From positions 62,001 to 126,000 of the forward strand of contig NZ_JACCBI010000001.1 of NCBI RefSeq assembly GCF_013407835.1: a stretch of 64,000 bases of DNA, written 5' to 3'. The translations under genes were made by a program, and so were the position numbers. The stretch is from Agromyces atrinae. GTDB taxonomy: Bacteria > Actinomycetota > Actinomycetes > Actinomycetales > Microbacteriaceae. Under the pieces are notes generated by a model. That model ran no database searches and was not told the origin of the DNA. It saw only the letters and a program-made list of their open reading frames with translations. This document shows positions 8,911 to 20,216 of the stretch, piece by piece (the stretch's first letter is position 1; each line of letters starts with the position of its first letter).

Positions 8911-8957
8911 CCCACCGATCCCTCCTCACCCGCACTCCCATGAAAGACGTGACACCC

Positions 8958-10019
8958 ATGAGCACCAAGGAATACGGGGTCTTCCTCCCCAACGCTGCCG
9001 GCGGCTGGATGATCTCCTCGACGGCGCCGTACCCGCCCGCGAGCTACGACTACAACAAGCAGGTCGCGCGCCTCGCCGACGGCATCGGGCTCGACTTCAT
9101 CATGGCGATGGCGAAGTGGAAGGGATTCGGCGGCGCGACCGATCACTGGGGTGAGACCCTCGAGTCGATCACGATGATGGCGGGGCTCGCCGAAGCGACC
9201 GAGAACGTCAAGATCTGGGCGACGGTGCACGCGAACATGCAGAACCCCGCCTTCGCGGCGAAGGTCTTCACGACCCTGCAGCAGGTCAGCGGGGGCCGGG
9301 CCGGCATGAACATCGTCAACGGCTCGTACGCCGACGAGTTCGAGCAGATGGGGGTGTGGGACCCGAGTCTCACGCCCGACGCCCGCTACCGGATGACGGA
9401 GGAGTGGACGCGCGCCGTCCTCCGTCTCTGGAGCGAGGACTCCGTCACCGCTCACGGCGAGTTCTTCACCCTCACCGACTGCGAATCGCGGCCGCACCCC
9501 GAGACCCGCCCCACCATCATCAGTGCGGGTCGCTCCGATCGGGGGCGCGCCTTCCAGGCCGAGTTCGCCGACGGCGCGTTCCTCGGCTCGGAGAGCATCG
9601 AGGAGATGCGCGACCTCTCGCGCGACGTCCACGAGCAGGCCGCGGCGCGCGGCCGCACCGTTCGCACGTATTCGATGCTCACGATCGTGCAGGGTGAGAC
9701 GGATGCCGCTGCCGAGGCCCGCGCGACGCACTACGGCGAGGGCGTCGACCGGGTGGCGCTCGGCAACATGCGCCGCTCGTGGGGATGGGACGCCGAGCGC
9801 GCCCTCTCGTGGGCGCAGGGCGCGAAGGGGGAGGAGGCGTTCCAGACGCCCTACGTCACGGGGTCTGCCGAGACGATCACCGAACGCATCCTCTCGGTGC
9901 TCGAGACCGCGGAACTCGACGGCCTCATGCTCATCTTCCCCGACTACATCGAGGACCTCCCGGTCTTCGGCGAGTCGGTGCTCCCCGCCCTCCGCGCGCA
10001 CGACGGCGGTGCCTCGTGA
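8958..10019 (+). CDS. RutA-like FMNH2-dependent monooxygenase (LLM class)
   Basis: Bacterial-luciferase-fold oxygenase most like pyrimidine oxygenase RutA, which opens the uracil ring oxidatively using FMNH2 and O2. The 353 residues share RutA-type blocks as I recall them: GVFLPNAAGGWMIS at the N-terminus, KWKGFGGATDHW, LESITMMAGLA, SGGRAGMNIVNG, YADEFEQMG and GEFFTLTDC. ATG 8958 aligns with the family N-terminus. An in-frame ATG at 8940 adds six residues and neither has a strong Shine-Dalgarno. Its stop overlaps the GTG of the cysteine hydrolase, giving a RutA/RutB-like pair. The rest of the Rut pathway (RutC, D, E, G) is absent, so the true substrate is probably another amide-containing N-heterocycle. 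Confidence 0.8.
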   Translation: MSTKEYGVFLPNAAGGWMISSTAPYPPASYDYNKQVARLADGIGLDFIMAMAKWKGFGGATDHWGETLESITMMAGLAEATENVKIWATVHANMQNPAFAAKVFTTLQQVSGGRAGMNIVNGSYADEFEQMGVWDPSLTPDARYRMTEEWTRAVLRLWSEDSVTAHGEFFTLTDCESRPHPETRPTIISAGRSDRGRAFQAEFADGAFLGSESIEEMRDLSRDVHEQAAARGRTVRTYSMLTIVQGETDAAAEARATHYGEGVDRVALGNMRRSWGWDAERALSWAQGAKGEEAFQTPYVTGSAETITERILSVLETAELDGLMLIFPDYIEDLPVFGESVLPALRAHDGGAS

Positions 10020-10663
10020 GCCTTCGCGATCGTCAGCTCGCCGCGCTCGGCGGGGGAGGTGGTGCTCTGCTCGTCGTCGACGTGCAGCGATCGTTCGGAG
10101 ACCCCGAGATGCTCGCCGACTTCAGTCTGAGCGAGCAGGCGGCGGCGGATGTCGCGGCAGCGGTGTCGCGATCGGCCGAACTCGTCGCCGACGCGCGCGC
10201 CGACGGAGTCCCGGTCTACTGGATCGAGCTCGCGACCGAGACGCCGTGGCGCGCGAGCCAGTGGCTCCGGACGGGTGACCCCGACCACCCGATCGACGAC
10301 GGAGAGCCGTGCGTCGTCGGCACGGAGGGGGCCGAGTGGTACGTGCTCGAACCCCGAGACGACGAACCGCGCTTCCGGAAGACGGGTTACAGCGGGTTCC
10401 TCGGCACCGGGCTCGCCGAGCGGCTCCGCGCCGACGGCATCCGCTGGGTCTCGGTCATCGGTCTCACGACCGAGTGCTGCATCCTCGCGACGGCGACCGA
10501 TGCCGTGCAGCTCGACTGGCCCGTGTTCGTGCCGCGCGATGCGACGGCCGCATACGCTCCGCACCTGCACGAGAACGCGCTCGGGCTGCTCGCCCTGAAC
10601 GTGGCGGTCATCGGTGATGCCGACGAACTCGTCGCTCTCTGGGGCGGGGAGGAGACCTCGTGA
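10016..10663 (+). CDS. Isochorismatase-fold cysteine hydrolase (RutB-like amidohydrolase)
   Basis: Cysteine amidohydrolase of the isochorismatase superfamily, cytosolic. The 215 residues keep the full catalytic triad: Asp22 in LLVVDVQ, Lys122 in FRKTGYSGF and Cys155 in GLTTECCI. The GTG start at 10016-10018 overlaps the stop of the RutA-like gene, and its own stop overlaps the GTG of the next monooxygenase. RutB hydrolyses the ureidoacrylate product of RutA. By analogy this enzyme would cleave the open-chain acyl-urea or amide left by the ring-opening step. An isochorismatase or nicotinamidase role is possible on fold alone, but the coupling argues for the ring-opening pathway. Confidence 0.85.
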   Translation: MSLRDRQLAALGGGGGALLVVDVQRSFGDPEMLADFSLSEQAAADVAAAVSRSAELVADARADGVPVYWIELATETPWRASQWLRTGDPDHPIDDGEPCVVGTEGAEWYVLEPRDDEPRFRKTGYSGFLGTGLAERLRADGIRWVSVIGLTTECCILATATDAVQLDWPVFVPRDATAAYAPHLHENALGLLALNVAVIGDADELVALWGGEETS

Positions 10664-11990
10664 GCGGGATGCACATCGCCTTCGACCTCTCGTTCACCCA
10701 CACCGAGGGCCGCTGGGCGCGGGCGGGCTCGTGGGTCGGCCGCACCTTCCCCGACGTGCGCATGTTCCAGGAGATCGCGATCTCGGCCGAACGCGCGGGC
10801 GTCGAGATGCTCTTCTTCGGCGACGGCAGCGGCATCCCCGACACGTGGCGCGGGTCGATCGCCCCCGCGGTCGAGTGGGGCGTGCAGTGGCCGAGACAGG
10901 ACATGAGCCCCTTCATCGCGGCGATGGCCGCCGTGACGAGCGACATCGGCTTCGGCCTCACGTACTCGTCGACGTTCATGCACCCCTTCTACGTCGCGCG
11001 ACTGCTCAACTCGCTCGACCACGTCACCGGAGGGCGCATCGCCTTCAACGTCGTCGCCTCCTCGCGGAGCGCGGACGCCGCCAACTACGGCTACGACGAG
11101 TTGCTCGAGCACGGGCTGCGGTACGAGCGCATGGAGGAGTTCGTCGACGTCTGCCAGAAGCTCTGGGATTCGGTGCCGCCCGAAGCGATCATCATGGACC
11201 GCGAGACCGGTCGATTCGCCGACCCCGCTCTCATCGAGGCGATCGAGCACCGCGGACGCTTCTTCGACGTCAAGGGTCCGCTGTCGAGCATGCCGAGCCC
11301 GCAAGGGCGACCCGTGCTCGTGCAGGCGGGCAACTCGCCCCGCGGCGTCGCCGCGTCGGCGAAGTTCGCCGACGTCGTGTTCGGCTTCGGAGGATCGGTC
11401 GCGGGGCAGCAGCGTCATCGCGCCGCGCTCGACGCCGCCCTCGTCGCGGAGGGGCGCGATCCGAACTCCGTCGGAATCCTCTGGGCGACCCAGGTGATCG
11501 TCGGACGCACCCGAGCCGAGGCCGAGGCCCGGCGGGACGAGGTGCTCGAGTTCTGGAGTGAGGAAGCGGTCGGCGCCTACCTCTCGCACAACGCCGGGTT
11601 CGACTTCTCCCGGGTTCCCGAGCGGTTCGCCATCGGCGAGCTCGTCGAACAGATCACCGCTCTGCACGCGACGCCCGGCGGCCTCGTCGGCACCCTCGTC
11701 GACGAGTTCGGGCTCGATCACGAGATGACGCGCACCGAGTTCTTCGAACATGGCTGGCGGAGCGCGACCGGGCTCGACCACACGGTCATCGGCTCGCCCG
11801 CCGAGATCGCCGACGCCCTCGAAGAGAACTTCGCCGCGACGGGCTCGCGGGGCGGGTACATGTTCTCGACGCCCCTCGCGACGCCGTCGGGTCTCGACGA
11901 CATCGCCGAGTTGCTCGTGCCCGAGCTGCGTGGCCGTGGCGCGCTCGCCCCGGCTCGACCGGGTCGGACGCTGCGCGAGAACCTCAGCGC

Positions 11991-11994
<4 letters not shown>
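10660..11994 (+). CDS. NtaA/SnaA/DszA-family FMNH2-dependent monooxygenase
   Basis: Second luciferase-fold monooxygenase, from the nitrilotriacetate/pristinamycin/DszA branch. It is 444 residues long, the usual length for that branch. Family marks are MLFFGDGSGIP near the N-terminus, the FNVVAS strand in the flavin site, YERMEEFVDVCQKLWDS, GRFFDVKGPL, QAGNSPRGVAASAKFADVVF and a C-terminal GGYMFS loop. Enzymes of this group cleave C-N or C-S bonds next to heteroatoms using FMNH2 from a separate reductase. The GTG start overlaps the hydrolase stop, with GGGGAGGAG just upstream as Shine-Dalgarno. Its stop overlaps the MFS start. It probably acts in the same pathway, before or after the RutA-like step. 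Confidence 0.87.
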
Positions 11995-14710
<2,716 letters not shown>

Positions 14711-14718
14711 GACGAGGG

Positions 14719-14756
14719 GCGGGCGGATGACACGCGCTGTCGTGTCATCCGCCCGC
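14719..14756 (+). terminator. Intrinsic hairpin after gdhA
   Basis: A perfect 16-bp inverted repeat GCGGGCGGATGACACG / CGTGTCATCCGCCCGC with a 6-nt loop (cgctgt). There is no T-run, as is common in actinobacteria. Confidence 0.85.
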
Positions 14757-14815
14757 ACCCACCCGGGCTCGTGCGGCCCGGCGGGCGTGTCCGCCCGGCG
14801 TGCGACGATGGAGAC

Positions 14816-17800
14816 GTGACCGCGCCCTTTCCTCTCGTGGACGCGCTCGACATCTCGCGGTGGGTGGGCGCCGCCGCTTTCGCGCGGGGTCGCGCCTACG
14901 CCCGCGACGACCGCGTGGGTCAGCTGACGTGGGATCGCGGAGCCGGTCGGTTGCGTGCCGTGGTGCGCGGTTCGGACGGCTCGTCGTATCCGGTCGTCGT
15001 CGACCTCGAGGGGGCCGAGACCTCGCGACCCTCGATCGTGTCGAGCACGTGCGAGTGCTACGTGGGGTCGGCCTGCAAGCATGCCGTCGCTGCACTCCTC
15101 TCGGCCAATGCCGCGCACGCGGCGAGTGTCGTGAGCGAAACGCGGCCCCCGGCCGTGAGCACGCCCCCGGCCTCCGACTGGCGGTCGGGACTGACGCTCC
15201 TCGCGCCGGCCGCACCCGCCGCGCGGCGCGATGCGCGGCCCCTCGCCCTGCGTCTCGAGCATCGGGCGCCGGCCGCGCGTCGACCGGTTCGCGCCTCGGG
15301 CTCGCGGCTGCTCGCTCGGCCCGTGACGACCGGCGCTCGCGGCGACTGGATCGCCGCGAACCTGACCTGGCAGAACATCGGCTTCCAAGGTGAGAGCGGC
15401 GGCTTCGACCCGCGCCAGGCACGCTGGTTCGCCGAGTTCCACGCGCTGCGCGGAACCCGCAGCTACGTCTCGCCGACGGGCGACGGCATCGCGCTCGACG
15501 ACTTCGAGAGCCCCCTGCTCTGGCCGCTCCTCGACGACGCGCGCGAGCGCGGTATCGCCGTCGTCGGCCCGCGGGGGACGCGCATCGAGGTCGGGGGAGC
15601 GGCGGATGTCGTCGTCGACGCCTCGCTCGACGACGAGGCGCTGCGGCTGAGCTCGGCGATCGTCGTCGACGGTTCGGTCTACCCCGCCGACGCCGTGCGC
15701 GCGATCGGGTCCCACGGCGTCTACCTCGCGACGAGCGACCGGATCCTCATCGCGCCCCTCACTCGCGCGCTCACCCCCGAGGCCCGCCGATCGCTCGGCA
15801 CCACCGAGACCGTGAGCGTGCCCCGGGCCGAGCTCGACGACTTCCGCTCGACCTATTACCCGGCGCTCGCGCGGCGAGCGACGATCACGAGCGCGGATGC
15901 CACGTTCGAGGCGCCACTCCTCACGCCCGCGGTGCTCGTGCTGCACGCGAGCTTCGAATCGGGCGACCGGCTCGTCATCGACTGGTCGTGGCGGCACACC
16001 GGGGGCGCGACGAGCGAACTGGATGCCGACGACGACCACTTCGCTCCGGGCGACGATGCCGCGGGTCGACGCGAGGTGCGGGATGCCGTGCTCGACGTCA
16101 TCGACGATCACCCGGTCGGCACGCTGCTGCTCGCGAACCGCGAGCTCGCGTCATCCGTCGCCGTGCGCGGAGTCGACGCGGCCGACATCGCGGCTCAGGT
16201 GCTCCCCGCTCTCGAGGCAATCGATCGCGTCGAGCTCGAGGTCGTCGGTACGCGACCCGAGTACCGCGAACTCGTCGAGACGCCCGTGCTGCGCGTCACC
16301 GCTGTCGAAAGCGAGCAGAACGACTGGTTCGACCTCGGCGTGACGGTCACGGTCGAGGGACGCACCATCCCGTTCCGGCCGCTCTTCACGGCGCTCGCGC
16401 GCGGGGCGAAGAAGCTGCTGCTCGTCGACAAGACGTACCTCTCGCTCGCCCAGCCCGTCTTCGAACCGCTGCGCGACCTCATCGAGGAGGCCGGATCGCT
16501 CGACGAGTGGGAGACCGGGCTCCGGATCAGTCGCTACCAGGCGAGCCTCTACGCCGAGTTCGAAGACCTCGCCGACGAGAGCGAGGCGGCCGTCGCGTGG
16601 CGGGAGATCGTCGACGGCCTCCGGGAGGGTGCCGAGATCGAGCCGATCGACCCGCCGGCATCGTTCGCGGGAACGCTCCGGCCGTATCAACTCGACGGTT
16701 TCCGGTGGCTCGCGTTCCTCTGGCGTCACCGCCTCGGCGGAATCCTCGCCGACGACATGGGTCTCGGCAAGACGGCGCAGATCCTGGCGCTCGCGACTCA
16801 CGCCGTCCAGGCGGGGAGCGGGCCGTTCCTCGTCGTCGCGCCGACCTCGGTGGTGCCGACGTGGGCGAGCGAGGCCGCGCGGTTCGCGCCGGGGCTCCGT
16901 GTGGTGACTCTCGGGGCGACGAGCGCGAAATCGGGCCGCGCCCCCGCCGACGTCGCCCGAGACGCCGACATCGTCATCACGACCTACGCGGTCGCCCGCA
17001 TCGATGCGCCGCGCTTCGCCGACGTGCACTGGTCGGCGCTCGTGCTCGACGAGGCCCAGTTCGTGAAGAACCCGGCGTCGCACGTGCACCGCGCGATGCA
17101 GACCATCCACGCCGACGCGCGCTTCGCCGTGACGGGCACGCCGATCGAGAACAACCTCGGCGAACTCTGGGCGCTTCTCGCGATCGTCGCCCCCGGGCTC
17201 TTCGCGTCGCGTCGCGGATTCGACGAGACGTACCGGCGACCGATCGAGCACGGGCTCGGAGCCGACCGGCTGACCGTGCTGCGCCGGCGTCTGCGGCCCT
17301 TCCTGCTCCGCCGCACGAAGGAACTCGTCGCTCCCGAGCTGCCGCCGAAGCAGGAGCAGGTGCTGACCGTCGAGCTCGCGCCGAAGCACCGGAGGCTCTA
17401 CGACACGTTCCTCCAGCGGGAACGACAGAAGCTCCTCGGTCTCCTCGCCGACGTCGATCGGCACCGTATCGCAGTGTTCCGCTCGCTCACGTTGCTGCGG
17501 CTCTTGTCGCTCGACGCCTCGCTCATCGACCCGCAGTACGCCGGTATCGCCTCGGCGAAGCTCGACACGCTCGGCGAGCATCTCGACGAGGTCATCGCCG
17601 AGGGTCATCGCTCGCTCGTCTTCAGTCAGTTCACGTCGTTCCTCCAGCGCGTCGCCGAGAGGCTCGACGCGGCCGGGGTTCCCTACGTGTACCTCGACGG
17701 AGCGACGACGAACCGCGCGGCCGTGATCGACGAGTTCCGCGGCGGCGACGCTCCCGTCTTCCTCATCAGCCTCAAGGCCGGTGGCTTCGGGCTCACCCTC

Positions 17801-18058
17801 ACCGAGGCCGACTACGTCTTCCTCCTCGACCCGTGGTGGAACCCGGCGAGCGAGCAGCAGGCGATCGACCGCACACATCGCATCGGGCAGCAGAAGAACG
17901 TCATGGTGTACCGACTCGTCGCGGCCGACACGATCGAGGAGAAGGTCATGGCGCTCAAGCAGAAGAAGGCCGACCTCGTCGCCGATGTGCTCGACGGGGG
18001 AGCAGGATTCGACTCGGCGCTCAGCGCCGACGACCTTCGCGGGCTGTTCGCGGAGTGA
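14816..18058 (+). CDS. SNF2-family helicase with SWIM zinc finger
   Basis: Large superfamily 2 ATPase of the bacterial HepA/SNF2 type, 1080 residues, expected to translocate on DNA or remodel nucleoprotein. Order: an N-terminal SWIM-type zinc motif (CECYVGSACKH), a long bacterial SNF2-associated region, then the motor with ADDMGLGKTAQ (Walker A), LVLDEAQFVKNP (DEAQ box), VTGTPIENNLGELW, GGFGLTLTEADYV and QAIDRTHRIGQ (motif VI). The GTG at 14816 follows GATGGAG. An upstream in-frame ATG at 14771 would lengthen it by 15 unlikely residues. It converges on the ABC exporter across a long shared terminator. Cellular target unknown. Confidence 0.92.
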   Translation: MTAPFPLVDALDISRWVGAAAFARGRAYARDDRVGQLTWDRGAGRLRAVVRGSDGSSYPVVVDLEGAETSRPSIVSSTCECYVGSACKHAVAALLSANAAHAASVVSETRPPAVSTPPASDWRSGLTLLAPAAPAARRDARPLALRLEHRAPAARRPVRASGSRLLARPVTTGARGDWIAANLTWQNIGFQGESGGFDPRQARWFAEFHALRGTRSYVSPTGDGIALDDFESPLLWPLLDDARERGIAVVGPRGTRIEVGGAADVVVDASLDDEALRLSSAIVVDGSVYPADAVRAIGSHGVYLATSDRILIAPLTRALTPEARRSLGTTETVSVPRAELDDFRSTYYPALARRATITSADATFEAPLLTPAVLVLHASFESGDRLVIDWSWRHTGGATSELDADDDHFAPGDDAAGRREVRDAVLDVIDDHPVGTLLLANRELASSVAVRGVDAADIAAQVLPALEAIDRVELEVVGTRPEYRELVETPVLRVTAVESEQNDWFDLGVTVTVEGRTIPFRPLFTALARGAKKLLLVDKTYLSLAQPVFEPLRDLIEEAGSLDEWETGLRISRYQASLYAEFEDLADESEAAVAWREIVDGLREGAEIEPIDPPASFAGTLRPYQLDGFRWLAFLWRHRLGGILADDMGLGKTAQILALATHAVQAGSGPFLVVAPTSVVPTWASEAARFAPGLRVVTLGATSAKSGRAPADVARDADIVITTYAVARIDAPRFADVHWSALVLDEAQFVKNPASHVHRAMQTIHADARFAVTGTPIENNLGELWALLAIVAPGLFASRRGFDETYRRPIEHGLGADRLTVLRRRLRPFLLRRTKELVAPELPPKQEQVLTVELAPKHRRLYDTFLQRERQKLLGLLADVDRHRIAVFRSLTLLRLLSLDASLIDPQYAGIASAKLDTLGEHLDEVIAEGHRSLVFSQFTSFLQRVAERLDAAGVPYVYLDGATTNRAAVIDEFRGGDAPVFLISLKAGGFGLTLTEADYVFLLDPWWNPASEQQAIDRTHRIGQQKNVMVYRLVAADTIEEKVMALKQKKADLVADVLDGGAGFDSALSADDLRGLFAE

Positions 18059-18060
18059 CG

Positions 18061-18101
18061 CAGCGGGTGGGCGGGCGCCGAAAGCGCCTGCCCACCCGCT
18101 G
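18061..18101. terminator. Bidirectional terminator between convergent genes
   Basis: An 18-bp stem with one G-T wobble and a 5-nt loop (cgaaa): CAGCGGGTGGGC with GGGCGC on one side, GCGCCT with GCCCACCCGCTG on the other. It lies between the convergent SNF2 gene and the ABC exporter operon. Confidence 0.85.
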
Positions 18102-18116
18102 CGGTCGGACTGGGGC

Positions 18117-20216
18117 TCAGGCCGTCGTGGTGGCCCCCGAAGCATCGCTCGCACCGACGGAGTCGTCGGCCTCGGCGTCGCCCGTGATCGTCTCGCCCGC
18201 ACTCGATCCGAACTCGTCGTCGACGTCGGTCGCCGCTTGCTCGAACTGCGAGTTGTACAGACGCCAGTAGGCGCCTTCGCGGGCGATGAGTTCTTCGTGC
18301 GTGCCCTGCTCGACGATGTCGCCGTGCTCCATCACGAGGATGAGGTCGGCGTCGCGGATCGTCGAGAGACGGTGGGCGATGACGAACGACGTGCGTCCGT
18401 TGCGGAGGGCTGCCATGGCGTTCTGCAGGAGCAACTCGGTGCGGGTGTCGACCGACGAGGTCGCCTCGTCGAGGATGAGCACCGAGGGCTTCGCGACGAA
18501 CGCCCGTGCGATCGTGATGAGCTGCTTCTCGCCCGCGGAGACGTTCGAGGCGTCTTCGTCGAGGACGGTGTCGTAGCCCTCGGGCAGCGAATGCACGAAT
18601 CGGTCGACGTAGGTCGCCTTCGCTGCCTCGATGACCTCGTCGTCGGTCGCCGACTGACGCCCGTACCGGATGTTCTCGCGGATCGACCCCGCGAACAGCC
18701 ACGGGTCCTGGAGCACCATTCCCGTGCGCGAGCGCACGTCGTCTCGGGTGAGTTCGGCGATGTTCTGTCCGTCGAGCAGGATGCGACCGCCGTCGAGCTC
18801 GTAGAACCGCATGATGAGGTTCACGAGCGTCGTCTTGCCCGCGCCCGTCGGACCGACGATCGCGACCGTCTGACCGGGCTCGACGCGGAACGAGAGGTCA
18901 CGGATGAGCGGTCGCTCCGGCGTGTAGGCGAACTGCACGTTCTGGAACTCGATGACGCCGTCACCGTCGACGAGCGCCGGCGCGTCGTCGGCGTCGGGCT
19001 CCTGCTCGTCGGCGTCGAGCAGCTCGAACACGCGCTCGGCCGACGCCGTGCCCGACTGCACGACCGCGGCCATGCCACCGAGCTCGGAAAGCGGCTGCGT
19101 GAACTGCTGCGAGTACTGGATGAACGCCTGCACGTCACCGAGGCGGAGCTGGCCGCCCGCGACCATGAGCCCGCCGAGCACGGCGATGCCGACGTAGGTC
19201 AGGTTTCCGATGAACATCATGCCCGGCATGATGATGCCCGACAGGAACTGCGCCTTGAAGCTCGCCTGGTACAGCTCTTCGTTCTCGGCCTGGAACTTCT
19301 CGAGCGAGTCCTTCTCGCGGCCGAAGACCTTGACGAGGGCGTGACCCGAGAACGACTCCTCGACGCGCGCGTTGAGGCGGCCGACCTTGCGCCACTGGAT
19401 TCCGAACGCCTTCTGCGACTTCGGCCCGATGATGCCGAAGATGACGGCCATGAGCGGGAGCGAGACGAGGGCGACGAGAGCGAGCTGCCACGAGATCGAG
19501 AACATCATGATGAGCACGCCGACGACGGTCAGCACGCTCGTCACGACCGTCGAGAGCGATTGCTGCATCGTCTGCGTGATGTTGTCGATGTCGTTCGTGA
19601 CACGCGAGATGAGCTCTCCGCGCTGCACCTTGTCGAAGTACGCGAGCGGCATGCGGTTGATCTTCGCCTCGACCGATTCGCGCAGGCGGTACATCGTCTT
19701 CACCATGATGACGTTGATGACGTAGCCCTGCAGCCAGCTGAGGATCGACGCGGCGATGTACAGCGCGAGCACGAAGATGACGACCTGGCTGAGGCGCACG
19801 AAGTCGACTCCGCTGCCGAGCGCGAAGTTCTGCATCGCCGAGACCATGTTGGCGATGTCGGTCTGGCCGCCGGCGCGCAGAGCCTCGACGACCTGTTCCT
19901 GCGTCGCATCGGCGGGGAACTGCGAGGCGAGCTGCATCGAGACGACGCCCTCGAAGATGATGTTCGTCGCCTCACCGAGAACGCGCGGGGCGATGACGGC
20001 GAGCACGACACCGAGAGCGCCGAGGATCGACACGAAGGTGAACGCGAGGGCGTGCGGCCTCAGCAGTCCGATGAGGCGGCCGAAGCTCTTGCCGAAGTTC
20101 TGGGCTTTGCCCGGAGCGACGCTGTCCCAGTCGCCGGAACTCAGGCGCGCCTGCTCGGCGAGCTTGAGTTCGAGCTGTTCTTCTTCGCTGAGAGGGGTGG
20201 GGGTACTCGTGGTCAT
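18117..20216 (-). CDS. ABC exporter half-transporter, catalytically complete NBD
   Basis: Type IV ABC exporter fused membrane-ATPase protein (MdlB/LmrA-like), 699 residues. A 60-residue polar N-terminal extension precedes six membrane helices. The ATPase has GPTGAGKTTLVN (Walker A), LILDEATSSVD with the catalytic Glu, and a non-standard signature VSAGEKQL in place of LSGGQ. The start ATG overlaps the stop of the partner gene (ATGA). Together with the partner's Asp-for-Glu change, this is the hallmark of a heterodimeric exporter such as BmrCD or TM287/288 as described for that class. Likely substrates are drugs or lipids. Downstream is the bidirectional terminator. Confidence 0.92.
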   Translation of the reverse strand: MTTSTPTPLSEEEQLELKLAEQARLSSGDWDSVAPGKAQNFGKSFGRLIGLLRPHALAFTFVSILGALGVVLAVIAPRVLGEATNIIFEGVVSMQLASQFPADATQEQVVEALRAGGQTDIANMVSAMQNFALGSGVDFVRLSQVVIFVLALYIAASILSWLQGYVINVIMVKTMYRLRESVEAKINRMPLAYFDKVQRGELISRVTNDIDNITQTMQQSLSTVVTSVLTVVGVLIMMFSISWQLALVALVSLPLMAVIFGIIGPKSQKAFGIQWRKVGRLNARVEESFSGHALVKVFGREKDSLEKFQAENEELYQASFKAQFLSGIIMPGMMFIGNLTYVGIAVLGGLMVAGGQLRLGDVQAFIQYSQQFTQPLSELGGMAAVVQSGTASAERVFELLDADEQEPDADDAPALVDGDGVIEFQNVQFAYTPERPLIRDLSFRVEPGQTVAIVGPTGAGKTTLVNLIMRFYELDGGRILLDGQNIAELTRDDVRSRTGMVLQDPWLFAGSIRENIRYGRQSATDDEVIEAAKATYVDRFVHSLPEGYDTVLDEDASNVSAGEKQLITIARAFVAKPSVLILDEATSSVDTRTELLLQNAMAALRNGRTSFVIAHRLSTIRDADLILVMEHGDIVEQGTHEELIAREGAYWRLYNSQFEQAATDVDDEFGSSAGETITGDAEADDSVGASDASGATTTA

